Assembly (NCBI GenBank): GCA_964036195.1 | Contig: OZ038450.1 | Coordinates: 32,040,612-32,104,611 of the forward strand | From: Sphaerolaimus hirsutus | Lineage: Eukaryota > Nematoda > Chromadorea > Monhysterida > Sphaerolaimidae | DNA length: 64,000 nucleotides | Direction of reading: 5' to 3' | In this document: piece by piece, positions 23,365 to 34,579 of the stretch | How positions within the stretch are numbered: position 1 is the stretch's first letter | Layout: each line of letters opens with the position of its first letter | The notes under the pieces: generated by a model | Database searches by the model: none | Seen by the model: the letters and a program-made list of their open reading frames with translations, nothing else | What the model was told of the DNA's origin: nothing | Made by a program: the position numbers and the translations under genes

Positions 23365-25078
23365 TATTTTTCCCCATGGTAACCCCCGCCCCAAACGCTC
23401 CAGCTATCTATCTAGGTAACTATCCCCGGAGCCGCTCAGGCTCAGCTTACTATCTATCCCTCCCAAATCGGCAGCTATCTAACTAGAAGCGATTTTTGAG
23501 GTATTTTGTCCCAATTTGAGGATATACAGCACTTGCATTCACTGCGAGTTATTTTTCCATTAATTTTCACGCAGTTTCATTCATCAAGTAGAGGACCAGC
23601 TTTGTGTATTGAGCATCCAGTTCTATCCATATATTTACAACGTACCATGTAACTTTAAACATTGATGTACATGGCTAATTGTAAATTGGACGAGAAATTT
23701 TTGGCGCTGGCGCTATTGGCGCTTGGCGCCATTGTCCTCTGGCGCCATTGGCGCTTGGCGCTACGGTCTGGAAAAGCGCCATGGGGCTTTTGGCGCTTGG
23801 CGCTAAAATCGTTTGGCGCCATTGGCGCTTGGCGCCGCAATGTGAAAAGCGCCATGGCGCTTTTGGCGCTTGGCGCCAAAACTCTGGCGCTTTTCACATC
23901 ACTAACCGGGACCCGGCAAAAAATGATTTTTTTTTCAAAAATGAATAATTGGCGTGTATGCATTGTTTGCATGTTAATTAGGTGAATTATCACCAAATTC
24001 GCATGCACAAAATTTTTGCGAGACGGTGACATGCGCTGATGCAAATTTTTTTTGGAGGGTGTATAGTTTTTTTCGATTTGCCCTCAAATGTGGCATGTCT
24101 GTACTCCTTTGTTTACTGAGTACACATGCCAAAATTCAGACAAATTGAAAAAAACTATACACCCCCCAAAAAAAATTTGCATTCACCTAAAAAAATTGCA
24201 AAAAAAATTCACCTAATTAACATGCAAACAACCCATACACGCCAATTATTCATTTTTGAAAAAAATTATTTTTTGCTGGGTCCCGGTCCCCAGCTGGGAC
24301 CTGTGTAAATAGCCAAATTTATTGACCGTTATTTATTTATTAATGGAAAAATGAAATGCCGGAAAATGGAAAGCAAAATTTTCACGGAAATGGAAAAAAA
24401 TAAAGTGATATTTGCACGGAAATGGGCAAATTTGCAGAAGGAAAACCTGCATGCCAGTTTGCCTGTTTGGCTTTGATTGTGGTAGCTGTACATTCTGCAA
24501 CTATGGATCATGCCAGTAACTTCACTTGTAGTTCAAGCTTAACTGAACCAACAAAAAATCATCAAAAGGTAGCAAAAATACACTACAACAACAATAAGAA
24601 TTTAGCAAAAGTGAACTTTGATGTAACTGAACAGTAAAAAGTATACTCAGTGGACTGCTAAGTATGTGTCCAAAATTACTTTGTGTTTTTTGCAGATTTG
24701 GATACAGATAAAAATTATGAACGACACAAGAACCTGGTAGTTAAAAACACCATAGTGGAAAAAGATAAATACAGATTGGAAAAATAATGGAAAAAAGCCA
24801 GAAAATGGAAAAATGGCCTGGAAAAATGGAAACGGAAAGGTAAAAAATTTTCAGTCGGAAAACGGAAAAATGGGCCGGAAAAACGGAAACGGAAAGGTAA
24901 AAAATTTTCAGCTGCCGGAAAACGGAAAGTTAAAAAAATTTTGGCTGCCAGAAAACGGAAAACAGAAACTTAAAAAAATATCAGCTGTCGGAAAATGGAA
25001 CACGGAAAGGTAAAATGTTTTCCTGCGGAAAGGCGGAAAAGGAAAACGGAAACGGAAATTTGACACCCTAGTCAGTGT

Positions 25079-25556
25079 GCACTGTGCACCCCTCTGATAT
25101 AAGGGGTGCATTAAAAGTGACCAAACAATAGGAGTTAAATAGACCTACCATTAGAGTTGATTTGGTTAGTGCAAAGTGTCAATCAAAACAACAAAAAAAG
25201 AGAAGATTTTATTACTGAACTTTGCATGACAATTGACCATTTACTTTGCATTTGACTTTACATTTGACACTTTACCTTACACTTTACAGGGCTTGGGACT
25301 GCCACCTGATATCATTTGGAAGCTAAGATTTTGAAAAATTGTTTTATAAATAAAATGGTGTCATAAAAGTGTTTACGGTATTCCGTTTCTGTGCAACTGC
25401 CCTTGACAAACGAGGAAAAACAGCGAAAAAAATCACAAAATAACAACATTTTATCCACAAAAAAATTCCCAAAATCTTTAGTTTCCAGAAAGTATCAGTT
25501 TTCAGAGTACACTCGCGCAGACGCGAAATTTAAAGTTTTTCATTTCACATATGTTA
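25079..25556. other. Non-coding, with a partial GGGCAGTCCCAAG foldback
   Basis: The right arm of the foldback family is visible at about 25170-25305, ending CAGGGCTTGGGACTGCC. The rest is unassigned. Confidence 0.5.
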
Positions 25557-27835
25557 CATCGTGAACTGCCTCACTTCGCATCAAAACCTAATAAAGTGTC
25601 TCTGCCCCACTTCTAATCAAGTACTGACTCATTTCTCATCAAAAATACTTCACTCCACATCGAAACTTTTAATTTTAATTGAGCTATTGCCCCACTTGTG
25701 CAGTAGTTGAGTGAACTTGCTACAAGTTCTCAACTAGTAAAATACACTTGTAATGCGTCACTTCCGCTCCAATATTTTATTCCCGCAAGCAAGATTTCGC
25801 ATCAATATTTCCGCTCTGCGTGTGGTGCTTATTTTTTAAATTATTTTAGTTTGTGACCAGGGTTTGTTTTAGTAAAATTCTTTTTACTTAAACTGTAGTT
25901 TAGTTGTATAAAAAGTGTTGTTGTTTTTTTCATTTTATTCATGTTTCATGTTATTTTATTCGTCAATTTTCCATTTTATTTTTATCTTATTTTTATTTTT
26001 TTTCCTGAGATTTGGCCAACGCAGGGGGCAGTCCCAAGTAGGGTTCAAACGATATATCGTATCGAATATCGAATATCGGATATCGACCATTTTTAATATC
26101 GAATATCGAATATCGATATCAAAAATTTTGAAAAAATATCGAATATCGAACATCGATATCGAAAATTTTGAAAAAATATCAAATATCGATATCGAATATC
26201 GACCATATTTTCGATATATCGAACCTGTATAATGTCATTAATTAAGTTATTATTTTTGTTTTGAGATATTTGTGATTAATTTGATTTGCTTATAGTATAA
26301 AAGTTGATGAGTAAAAGCAAAGTATTTAATGTCATCTTTGTTGGAGTGCTTACTCCACATACCTACTGGACTACCTAGCTCAAATTTGAAGCCAGAAAAT
26401 GCTGATATGATGCTTTTTTGCAACATGCCCTTAAACAATTGGGTTATAAGTATGAATTGTAATATTTACCAATTTTTGTTTGTCTGATACAATTTGATTT
26501 GTCATGTTTTTTCTTCGATTTTATCATTCTGACCATTGTAAACCTTGTTAAAATCAATTGTACTTTTCAGTAAAGAGATAATCTACCATGTTTGCAACCA
26601 TATGAAGATACAATATGCTGCTTGAAATATGCCTTGCTATACCAAAAGCTAAATATCGAATATCGAAAATATCGAAATATCGATATCGAATATCGACCAT
26701 TTTTTAGTATCGAATATCGAATATCGATATCGAGGGTCCATATCGTATCGAATATCGATATCGAAAATTTTGAAAAAATATCGAATATCGAATATCGATA
26801 TCGAAAATTTTGAAAAAATATCAAATATCGAATATCGATATCGAAAAGTGATATCGTTTGAACCCTAGTCCCAAGCCCTGTAAAGTGTAAAGTAAAGTGT
26901 CAAATGTAAAGTCAAATGCAAAGTAAAGTGTCAATCAGAACAATAACGAAAAGATTATTGCTGAACTTTGCATGACAATTGACAGTTTACTTTGCATTTG
27001 ACTTTACATTTGACACTTTACTTTACACTTCACAGGGCTTGGGACTGCCACCTGGTGCTTACTGCCTCACTTCACACCATGCTTGTAAACTGTTTCCGCA
27101 TCAAGTTTACATTTCATTTATGAGATAAGTTGACCTATCTAGTTTGTAATAATTTATCTTTAATCATTTCCAAACATTTCCCAACATACCGAAATTTATA
27201 AGAAAACAAAAACTACATGAACACTATGTGGTTTTGAGACTGTCATCTACAATAGAAATAGGTTACCTAGATTCAGTGTTGCCAAATTCATTTAGCATAC
27301 AGAACTGTAAACACACTCAACAAAAAAGCTACAAAAGTCCGTTATCCGTTGTATCAGTAGGCACGTTTGCCAATTTCGTCTTCCGCTTCACGCTTCTTTG
27401 TCCCAGTATTATTTATACGCTTCTGTCTACGCTTGCCGATCAATTCTTCTGGGGGCAGTCCCAGACCCTGTAAAAAGTCCTGTAAAATGTCAATTGTCAT
27501 GCAAAGTGTCCAAAGTCATGGAAAATACTCTGTAAAATGGCAACCGAGTTGCCACGCGGCAGGGCATTTTCCATGACTTAGACACTTTGCATTACATTTT
27601 ACATTTTACAGGGCTTTTTACAGGGTGTGGGAGTGGCACCTGGAGCCATTTTGACACTCGTTTCACTATTGTTGAAACTGCGGATAGTGAATTTTTGAAT
27701 TTTGAAGGAGGCACTGTTTTTGCTGCTATCGGCACTATTTTATTAAATATTAATAATGACACTATTTTGGCAGTAAATCTTGGGGTAAAATTTCTCAAAA
27801 ATCAGCCCAGATTGTAGATAGCTGAGGGTGATACT
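25557..27835. repeat. Third, diverged copy of the duplicated segment
   Basis: It matches 15232-16730 in order, with small deletions near 27250-27360, and is interrupted by the hAT-like element at 26039-26867. It keeps foldbacks equivalent to those at 5580 and 6249; the latter is at 27452-27639 with CTG on both flanks. Similarity fades after about 27835. Confidence 0.8.
26039..26867. mobile_element. hAT-like element with AATATCG arrays
   Basis: The left end TAGGGTTCAAACGATAT and right end ATATCGTTTGAACCCTA are perfect inverted repeats flanked by GTCCCAAG (26031-26038 and 26868-26875). Both subterminal zones are AATATCGATATCG-type arrays; the middle (26235-26640) is unique and shows no transposase. 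It disrupts the foldback MITE of the third duplicated copy. Its termini match those of the ATCCCG-type elements. Confidence 0.9.
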
Positions 27836-28739
27836 ATCTGTCGTGAATGCCACCAAACTGATGTCATTCAGTTTACCATAATGAGTGATAGCTAATTGAG
27901 TGGTTGATTTACACTATGCGACAGTGCAGACTGTAGATTTAGATAGCCACGGCAGTCAGGTGAGTTTGCGTGAAAAAGGGGGTTTCCAAGGTTGTTTCAG
28001 TTGCTTTATTGTAGATTGCAGGTCAGATCAGGTAAATATAATCAGAAATTGTCCAGTGGTGAGTACTACAGCCAAACTCCTAAGTTGTAGACTGACTAAA
28101 ACTCCCAAAAGTGGGAACATCACAGAATATTGTAGAAGTAAACAGCCTACAGTAATGTTTCACATATACTATAGGGAAAAAAGTTGAAGAACATATGTTG
28201 CATTCAGATACTCAGATGCATTTAAATACATATAAATACTGTAGGTACATACATAGTACAATTTGAGTTCATAAGAAGCCTAAAGCAGGCACAGTCAAAG
28301 TTTCAGTGCAGCTGTCTAGCTTTAACAATTGTTGGGTTTTGCAGATGCATATTGAAGCTACCAAATAGAGCTGGTAATTGTAAATAGAGTTTGACACATT
28401 CCTATTCACCAAGTTTTATTATAAGATACTTATACCTAGAAAAGTATATATTTCCTGTATCAGCGGAAAATTGCGAGTTGAATGAGCATAATATCGAATT
28501 CATAAACCTTATTTCAACATAATTGACATTTTGAACCTGAATAATCTTAATAAACCTTTGGAAAACTTAATAGCCCCCAGAAACCTTCAGAAACTTAATC
28601 CACCTAATTTTTCTAAACATTGACAAATTAGGTGTAATTTATGTACGGTCAGCACACTCCGGGCAAAAGAAGTTGTTGGGGGTGGTGGTGAGATAATGAA
28701 ATTGCTGCGGTGTCATTCTTACAGTGATGGGTTTTTATT
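27836..28739. other. Unassigned stretch of about 900 bp
   Basis: A 95-codon plus-strand frame (27900-28187) has no recognised domain. I see no repeat ends here, which is unusual for this window, so a host exon or older sequence is possible. Confidence 0.35.
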
Positions 28740-29290
28740 TTGAGACACTGTTTCTTGGGTAAAAACTCGTGTTTTTTTCGTATAACAAACTTCTGTTTTA
28801 AAAAACAGTTCTGTTCTGTTATTGACCCGTTTCATAAAAAACTCAAAACACAGGTATCACGGTGGGGGGGGGGGAGGCGGATGCAAATTTTTTTGAAAGG
28901 CAGGCATTCATTTCTGAAAAACTTAAAACACAGAAAGTGTTTTTCTCTCCAAAACTTTCCCATCATCGTTCATCACTCGCATGAATACGTCGCACCCCAA
29001 ACGCGTAAACACGCCAAAAATTTAATTGGCATCAATTTTAAATTGCCTCGCCGGCATCAACGTTAAGCAAATAAAAAAACCCATTAACCTTGGCAGAATT
29101 TTGGCCATTTAAAAATAGTTACACTTTGCGCAAGGCCCAACTTCCAACCACTGACTCGCAGTGATAATCAAATCAAATCAAATTTCATATACCACTCAGT
29201 CTTCGCAAGGCAAAAGGGTACACAGTAACAGTCGAAAGTAACGCAACGAATAAATCGAATAAGTGAAACGCGCGGCACTTTAAGGTACAT
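28740..29290. other. Non-coding, with fragments of an AAACACAG repeat
   Basis: 'aaaactcaaaacacag' and 'aaacttaaaacacagaaagt' words match, in inverse, 30330-30420 ('acactttctgtgttttgag'). This suggests a dispersed element whose second copy is at 30320-31600. Confidence 0.45.
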
Positions 29291-29560
29291 GTAAAGGCAA
29301 AATCACACAAATAATGATGATAATATTTAACTGGTGTTGAGTGATGCAATTGCACCATTTAATGGTGGCAATGGGCGCTAGCGCTATGGCGCCATTGGCG
29401 CTTGGCACCCTTTTCTGTGGCGCCATCTGACACCTGGTTCCATTATTTTGGATGGCGCCAGAAATGGCGCCAAGATGCTGGGATGGACGGGTATTTCCAT
29501 GTTCAACTGCACTTCCATTTTTCTGGCGTTTTTCCATCATTATCCATTCAGCTGATAAAT
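29291..29560. repeat. Degenerate GGCGCC-type repeat
   Basis: GTTGAGTGATG at about 29337 and 'ttttccatcattat' at about 29533 look like mutated TAGTGATG and CATCACTA ends around a decayed 'atggcgcca' array. Confidence 0.5.
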
Positions 29561-29694
29561 ATACGTTGATACAATCGAATTGCCAGAAATGCACTAGCCA
29601 AAAGAAACACTGAACAATGTTTTTGCAATTCTATTTGATTTGATTTGATCTAGTATTTGATTGAATTAGTAGTACTTCAATCAAATACTACATA

Positions 29695-30083
29695 CCGTAA
29701 ATCCTCAAATAAGTTCCCGGGGGAGTTATTTTTTTGTCAGAATTTCTTGAGGTGGGACTTATTCGTGGGGGGAGTTATTCGAGGGGAGGAGTTATTATTT
29801 CGTCAGAATATTACGTCAAATACATTATCAATGTATTATATGAATGGGGTTTGATTCATACATGAATCCGTATTTAATGCAATGAAATCAATGCTAGTGA
29901 ACATTAGGTGCAAAAGAATACATTCTTTTTTATATACACAGATCTTTACAGCGTTTTTATACATTACGTCTTTCCCACCACATAAAGTACGGGGGAGTTA
30001 ATCAAGGGGGGGAGTTATTTTTTCCTCAGTCAGCTAACAGGGGGGAGTTATTCGAGGGGGAGGACTTATTGGAGGATTTACGG
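29695..30083 (-). mobile_element. MITE of the CCGTAAATCC subfamily
   Basis: The termini CCGTAAATCCTCAAATAAG and GGAGGATTTACGG are inverted and flanked by TA. The interior has 'gggggagttattcgag' blocks instead of 'ggggtatttcgag'. It is closely related to 58625-59034, including the shared 'gtatgaatggggt' and 'aaaagaatacattctt' words. Confidence 0.85.
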
Positions 30084-31604
30084 TATGTATAAACGGCATT
30101 ATTTTTGCTATCCATGTTTTTGTATCAAAATATTATTATGTCAAAAAGTGAGATTTGGATACAAAAAGATAAGGTTTGGATACGATTAAATAAGATTAGG
30201 ATACACATGACACATTACAGGGTCTTTTACATGACATTTGACACGTGACAAGGTCTTTTACATGACACATGGCATTTTACAGGGTCTAGGAGTGCCGCCG
30301 GATAAGCTACCACAGCCAACGATGGGTAAGTTCTCAAATAAAGAACACTTTCTGTGTTTTGAGTTTTTCAAAAATGAATACCTGTGTTTTGAGTTTTTTT
30401 CATGAAAAAAACTTGAGTTTCCATGTTTTATTTCAGTGTTTTTTGAAAAAACTCAAGTTTTCCTGTAAAAACTCAAGTTTTTTGGTAAAAACTCAAGTTT
30501 TTTAGTAAAGACTCAAGTTTTTTAGTAAAAACTCAAATTTTCATACAAAAAATTGCATTTTACAGCATTTTGATGTGAAAACAGGGGTTTTCTTATCATA
30601 TATAGGTTTTGCTATAGGTTTTGCTGATATAGATGTTCCACATATTGAGGATCTGCATATTTGTTCATGTGTCAAAAAGTCCACCAAAATGTCCACCCAC
30701 TACAGTCCACAAAATCAAAAAATAAGCATGTCCACTCAACAGCATAAGCATCAACAAAATGTCAAAAAACGACAATTCACACTGTACAATAAAATACTTC
30801 AATGGATGTGCACTGTATGTTGTACTGTGTGATTAAACTGCAACTATACTTGAACATGCACATCGTTGAAGCCTTCAACGTATCTGAACTACTTACGCAT
30901 CCCAAAACACCTCATTAAATTTCAACAAAAAATCACATTCAAGAGAAAATGGGTTCATATGGAGATGCTTAGCGCCCAATATCCTGGGCACTGGCTTAAG
31001 GGACCCTCCACACTGTCAGTGGACACTGGCATGCTAAGTACACCACTGCCTTGTCTCCAAAACCATTTTCGGTGCTTTGTTTGGATGAGAGGGAGATTTT
31101 GTAGCTATCGTTCATTATGTCAGACCTCTCAATGCCCGCCACGGCGGTCACTTAAATAAGACCAAAAAAGGAACAAATGCACATTCAAATAAAACATCAC
31201 AATCGCACATCCGACACCATACCAAAACTTGACAGCAGCAAAATCTTTTTTCTTCATCAAATCATCACATTCTTTTACAAAAACCATGTCAGCTCATCAG
31301 AAACATGTTTATTGAGAGTCTGTTTATTGAGACTCATGTAAATACATATAAAAATACTATACACACATACATTATGTATGTTCATACTCACATTGTTCAG
31401 TTCAAATCATGTGCCTGAAAAAAAACTCAAAAAACATTTCCGTATTTTCTGTGTTTCCGTGTTTCCGTGTTCTCTGGAAAAAAAACTCATATGTGTTTCC
31501 GCGTTTTTCAAAATTGCTGAGTTTCCGTGTTTCCGTGTTAAACAAAAACACGGAAACTCATTGAATTTCCGCATTTAATATGTGTGTTTTTGCCATCGTT
31601 GACC
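30084..31604. other. Non-coding block with foldback half and AAACTCAAG minisatellite
   Basis: 30205-30300 is a half copy of the CAGACCCTG-type foldback. 30440-30545 is a tandem array of about 20-bp units containing 'taaaaactcaagtttt'. 31420-31570 carries 'tttccgtgtttccgtgtt' words and ends near TTTTGCCATCGTTG. The element may therefore start at about 30318 (AACGATGGG) and belong to the ACGATGG family. No gene is recognised at 30570-31160. Confidence 0.45.
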
Positions 31605-31951
31605 ACAGCATGCAATATACTCAATCAACAATGCTCAATTTTTCTCAATTTTTTATTAATCAGTTTATTCACCTAGGTATATTAGAGAGCGGTGTGACGT
31701 CAGTGCAAACATAAAAATATGCAGCGACATGTGACGACGATTTCGTTTTCTAATAGTTTCTAGTATTTGTATAGGTATTTATGCTAAAATGGAATATTCA
31801 AGTTCACGTCAGAGTCAGCTGCAGACCAGAGACCAATCGCACACTTTGTCAAAACTAACGTCAAATTGTCAAACATTTTAACTGAAAACTGTAACGTCGA
31901 TAAGGCAGAAAGATGAAATTTATCGGGTGTAGCACATTGTCAGACAAATCA
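31605..31951. other. Unassigned sequence
   Basis: No exon or repeat is recognised before the hAT-type end at 31960. Confidence 0.35.
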
Positions 31952-32266
31952 GTCGGGATTAGTGATGTAAAAGCGCCATGGCGCTGGCGCTTGGCGCTAG
32001 CGCCAAAGCAAGAAGCGCCATGGCGCTTTTGGCGCTTGGCGCCTTTTTGCTGTGGCGCCATTGGCGCTTGGCGCTGTGCTACGAGTAAGCGCCATGGCGC
32101 TTTTGGCGCTTGGCGCTATGATGTCGTGGCGCCATTGGCGCTTGGCGCTGGTGTTTGATAAAGCGCCAAAAAAGCGCCAAGTAGTACAAAAAAAATCATT
32201 TTTCTTATGTAAAAAGACCTTGCCTGCATGAGTTACATAAGTAAATGTGTTACTGTAAGTGTGTTA

Positions 32267-33368
32267 TGTAAAATAATACGGAACTTGTGATGAAGTGACT
32301 TGTGAAGCAGCTCCTATTCCTAACCGAGGAAGAGGACAAATGTGAACGTATGAAAGTTGACGTGAAGCGTCGTCTCTAGTTGACGTTCCGTTATTTTATC
32401 AAATGTGATTAGTTGAGTTGAAGTGAATTGACGTGAGTTAGTGTGAAGCAAATTTAGATTGTTTACCAAAGGTTTTGACGAACGTTTTTATTTAGACAAT
32501 TAAATACGAAGAAATAAGAGTAAATAAAATATATATAAAAATATACGTAAACAAAGGAATTAATTTACAACTAAATTAATTACTTAAATAAAACGTAAAA
32601 GAAGCTCTAATTACCGGAGAAATAAGGCAATTTAAAGAAGGCACTTAATTACGACAAAAGGCGACAATTAAGTGGCGCGGTTGTGAATAAAGCACCTCAA
32701 ACAGCGCAAGTGTGAATTAAAGCACTGAGGTGACTTTTAGCACCAAGAGTTAAACTTAGCACCAAAAACAAGCGACTTAATTAAAGTGACTACGGCGCTT
32801 ATTTAGATCCTAGGAAGAGATTCGTGTGAAGTTGACGAGGTTGCAAACACTGCCGATTTTAGCTGTGAAATCGGCTTTTAAGGGCCAGACCGATGGCGAT
32901 TGGTTTGGCGCCAATCGGTCGGCTCTAATCTCCGATTTTTACCCAACATTTCCAATTGTGAAAGTTCAATCCTTGCCCGCTCGCTTCTCCGATGAAAAGC
33001 GAGCTAAACTGGCAAGATAGTGAAAATGTGAGACAAGCCAGACAGCATTTGAAATGGCGTGCGGGCCCGGCCCCCCACTCGGGGCGGGCCCGCCGCTTAA
33101 CATAAACATGACGGCGTATTTGCGTGCTGCTTGTCAAGGAAATGTGGCGGAATGTGAGCAATGACTAAGATCTAAATATGTGAGCGATGTGAAGCGCACG
33201 TTGTAAACAACATCGCTTGAGATATTAAATGGCGAATGTGAAGATGTTAAAATTGGAATGTACATATGAATGAAATCTTGATAAGTTGAATTAATTAAAT
33301 ATAAAAGAGAACATAAGAACGTCAACTTAAATATTATAGGTTTTTACATTTTACGATAATGTTACACA
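32267..33368 (-). repeat. BEL/Pao 3' LTR
   Basis: It is the left copy on this strand, TG...CA, 1,102 bp. It contains a GC-rich patch (33055-33100) and an unusual density of GTGA (22 on the plus strand, no TCAC by my count). The short frames in it also occur in the other LTR and are not genes. Confidence 0.95.
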
Positions 33369-33451
33369 CTCCCGAAACTAGAATAAAAATTAAATTTAAT
33401 TTAATTTTATCTCAGCCAATCTCGGCAAATTGATGTGAAACAAAATCAAAA
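33369..33451 (-). other. Sequence between the env frame and the 3' LTR; possible polypurine tract
   Basis: Reading the minus strand, the sequence just before the LTR ends TTTCGGGAG. This is a short purine-rich run where the plus-strand primer is expected, but it is weak as a polypurine tract. Confidence 0.4.
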
Positions 33452-33473
33452 TCAAACGCCTGTGATACTCTCA

Positions 33474-34496
33474 TCACTCCTGTGGTAGCAGATCGTCGGC
33501 GTCTTCGACGCCGGCATTTTCCCGGCCCTCCTCATGATGCTCGTCCATGGGTTCGACGGCATCCTCCTCAGGCTGGCTGCCTTCCCCGTGTCCGGGCGCC
33601 TGGTCTTCTGGGGCCCCCGCTGGTCTGCCCGGCCAGTTGGGGAGCTTCTCAGATTCCTCGGCGAGCCTCTCGAAGGCTTGTCGGAGCGCGTCGGTCTCGT
33701 CGACGATCGTCTTCGACGGCTCGGTGGGCTGCCATTGCTCCGATGCTGCAAGCGGTTGGCTTGATAGCAAGGGGACATGGGAGGTTGTGAATGAGGTCGT
33801 ATATTGTGAAGTGATTGAGTTGACTTGGTCAAATGGTACGGAGGGGGATCTAGATCTTGATCGTGACTTTCTTCCATCTCTCCGATTTCTATGTCGGACT
33901 GTGAAGGTGTTTGTTTGAGGAAGGTCACGGATCTTTTTAGATCGTTTAACTTTTGATTTGACCAGTTTTTTATTGATGTTATTGAATTTGTGAAAAGTTT
34001 GGGGTATAAAGGAAAATGTCTGGTGTGACGATTTCTGCTCACCTGGGAGCCCTGCGACTCCAGCGAATCTCTTGAGTCGCTTTTGCAAGGGCTCGCGGTC
34101 AGGGATCGCGTCTTCCATTGTGACTTCCGTTGTGACAGGCTCGGTGACTGTGAGTCTGGCGTTTGGTGACGAGCTCTGCGGTTGTGACTCGCAGGGGGGT
34201 GCAGGTTTTGTGACCCGGCGCGCACCCGTCTCCATTTCGATTTCTTCGGCGCGTTCGGTACTATAACCGACCGGGGGATCCGATCTAGGCTGTACCGAGC
34301 GTCCTGAAAGCCGTTTGAATGGAGATACTCGTTTGAGGGGTGTGACAAACTTTGAAGGTAACTGTGACGAACTTGACGATTGTGTGACGGTTTGATTTGA
34401 CAAAGCGGGTTTGTTGAAGCCGCTTGTCGGTTTCTTCTGGCGGTTACGTCGCCGTCGCTTACCGATTTTTCCTTGCTGAACGGACGGGTTTCCCAT
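33474..34496 (-). CDS. Overlapping second frame in the env tail, 340 codons
   Basis: From ATG at 34496 to a stop at 33474 this frame lies entirely inside the long env-tail frame, shifted, on the same strand. The openness extends upstream without ATG to about 34616, just after the membrane segment. Its product would carry an arginine-rich patch near the N-terminus (KRRRRNRQKK), a second basic RS-rich patch (RSRSRSRSPS) and a strongly acidic Glu/Asp-rich C-terminus. The env-frame reading of the same bases is mostly Arg/Ser/Pro. Either this is an accessory protein, the true continuation of Env after a frameshift, or a composition effect. No homologue is recognised. Confidence 0.4.
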   Translation of the reverse strand: MGNPSVQQGKIGKRRRRNRQKKPTSGFNKPALSNQTVTQSSSSSQLPSKFVTPLKRVSPFKRLSGRSVQPRSDPPVGYSTERAEEIEMETGARRVTKPAPPCESQPQSSSPNARLTVTEPVTTEVTMEDAIPDREPLQKRLKRFAGVAGLPGEQKSSHQTFSFIPQTFHKFNNINKKLVKSKVKRSKKIRDLPQTNTFTVRHRNRRDGRKSRSRSRSPSVPFDQVNSITSQYTTSFTTSHVPLLSSQPLAASEQWQPTEPSKTIVDETDALRQAFERLAEESEKLPNWPGRPAGAPEDQAPGHGEGSQPEEDAVEPMDEHHEEGRENAGVEDADDLLPQE

Positions 34497-34579
34497 TTGT
34501 TTGGGTTTCTGTCCCTTCTGCCCTTTCTTCGGAAAAAGCCCTTGATGTCTGGCAGCATACCCCTGCCGGTTACGAGCCG

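Larger units (their letters stand above)
21146..23904. mobile_element. GGCGCC-type hAT element (layer 3)
   Basis: The left end TAGTGATGTAAAAG and right end CTTTTCACATCACTA are inverted repeats flanked by ACCGGGAC (21138-21145 and 23905-23912). GGCGCTTTTGGCGCTTGGCG-type arrays sit just inside both ends (21170-21320 and 23700-23895). Two C-run MITEs account for much of the interior. The non-MITE interior shows no recognisable transposase. Confidence 0.85.
21110..24315. mobile_element. Long hairpin element (layer 2)
   Basis: The left arm GGCTATTTACACAGGTCCC and right arm GGGACCTGTGTAAATAGCC are inverted. The arms continue as 'cccggcaaaaaatgattttt' and its inverse, split on the left by the layer-3 insertion. 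After removing layer 3 the element is about 450 bp and palindromic almost end to end (23905-24306 carries most of both arms). The exact target duplication is unclear. Confidence 0.7.
20931..25070. mobile_element. Outer hAT-like element (TTTCCG type) holding a five-layer nest
   Basis: The left end TAGTGTGTCAAAA and right end TTTGACACCCTA are inverted repeats flanked by GTCAGTGT on both sides (20923-20930 and 25071-25078). Removing the nested insertions leaves roughly 0.9 kb, similar to 56950-57930. It carries CGGAAA-type arrays (this strand) at both ends and a 71-codon ATG frame at 24422-24637. That frame is also intact in the second copy (57105-57320), with 10 of 71 residues different. No transposase is visible. 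Confidence 0.8.

Noticed and set aside
20931..25070. hAT transposase within the nested elements
   Set aside because: No transposase motifs are visible in the residual interior after subtracting MITEs; all copies seen appear non-autonomous.
27900..28187. 95-codon frame as a host gene
   Set aside because: No domain, no splice evidence and no second copy; left as unassigned.
30866..31159. 97-codon frame with a few cysteines
   Set aside because: No recognisable domain or cysteine spacing; not supported as an exon.
33482..33918. Plus-strand frames opposite the env tail
   Set aside because: Antisense shadows in a GC-rich stretch; no start context or domain.
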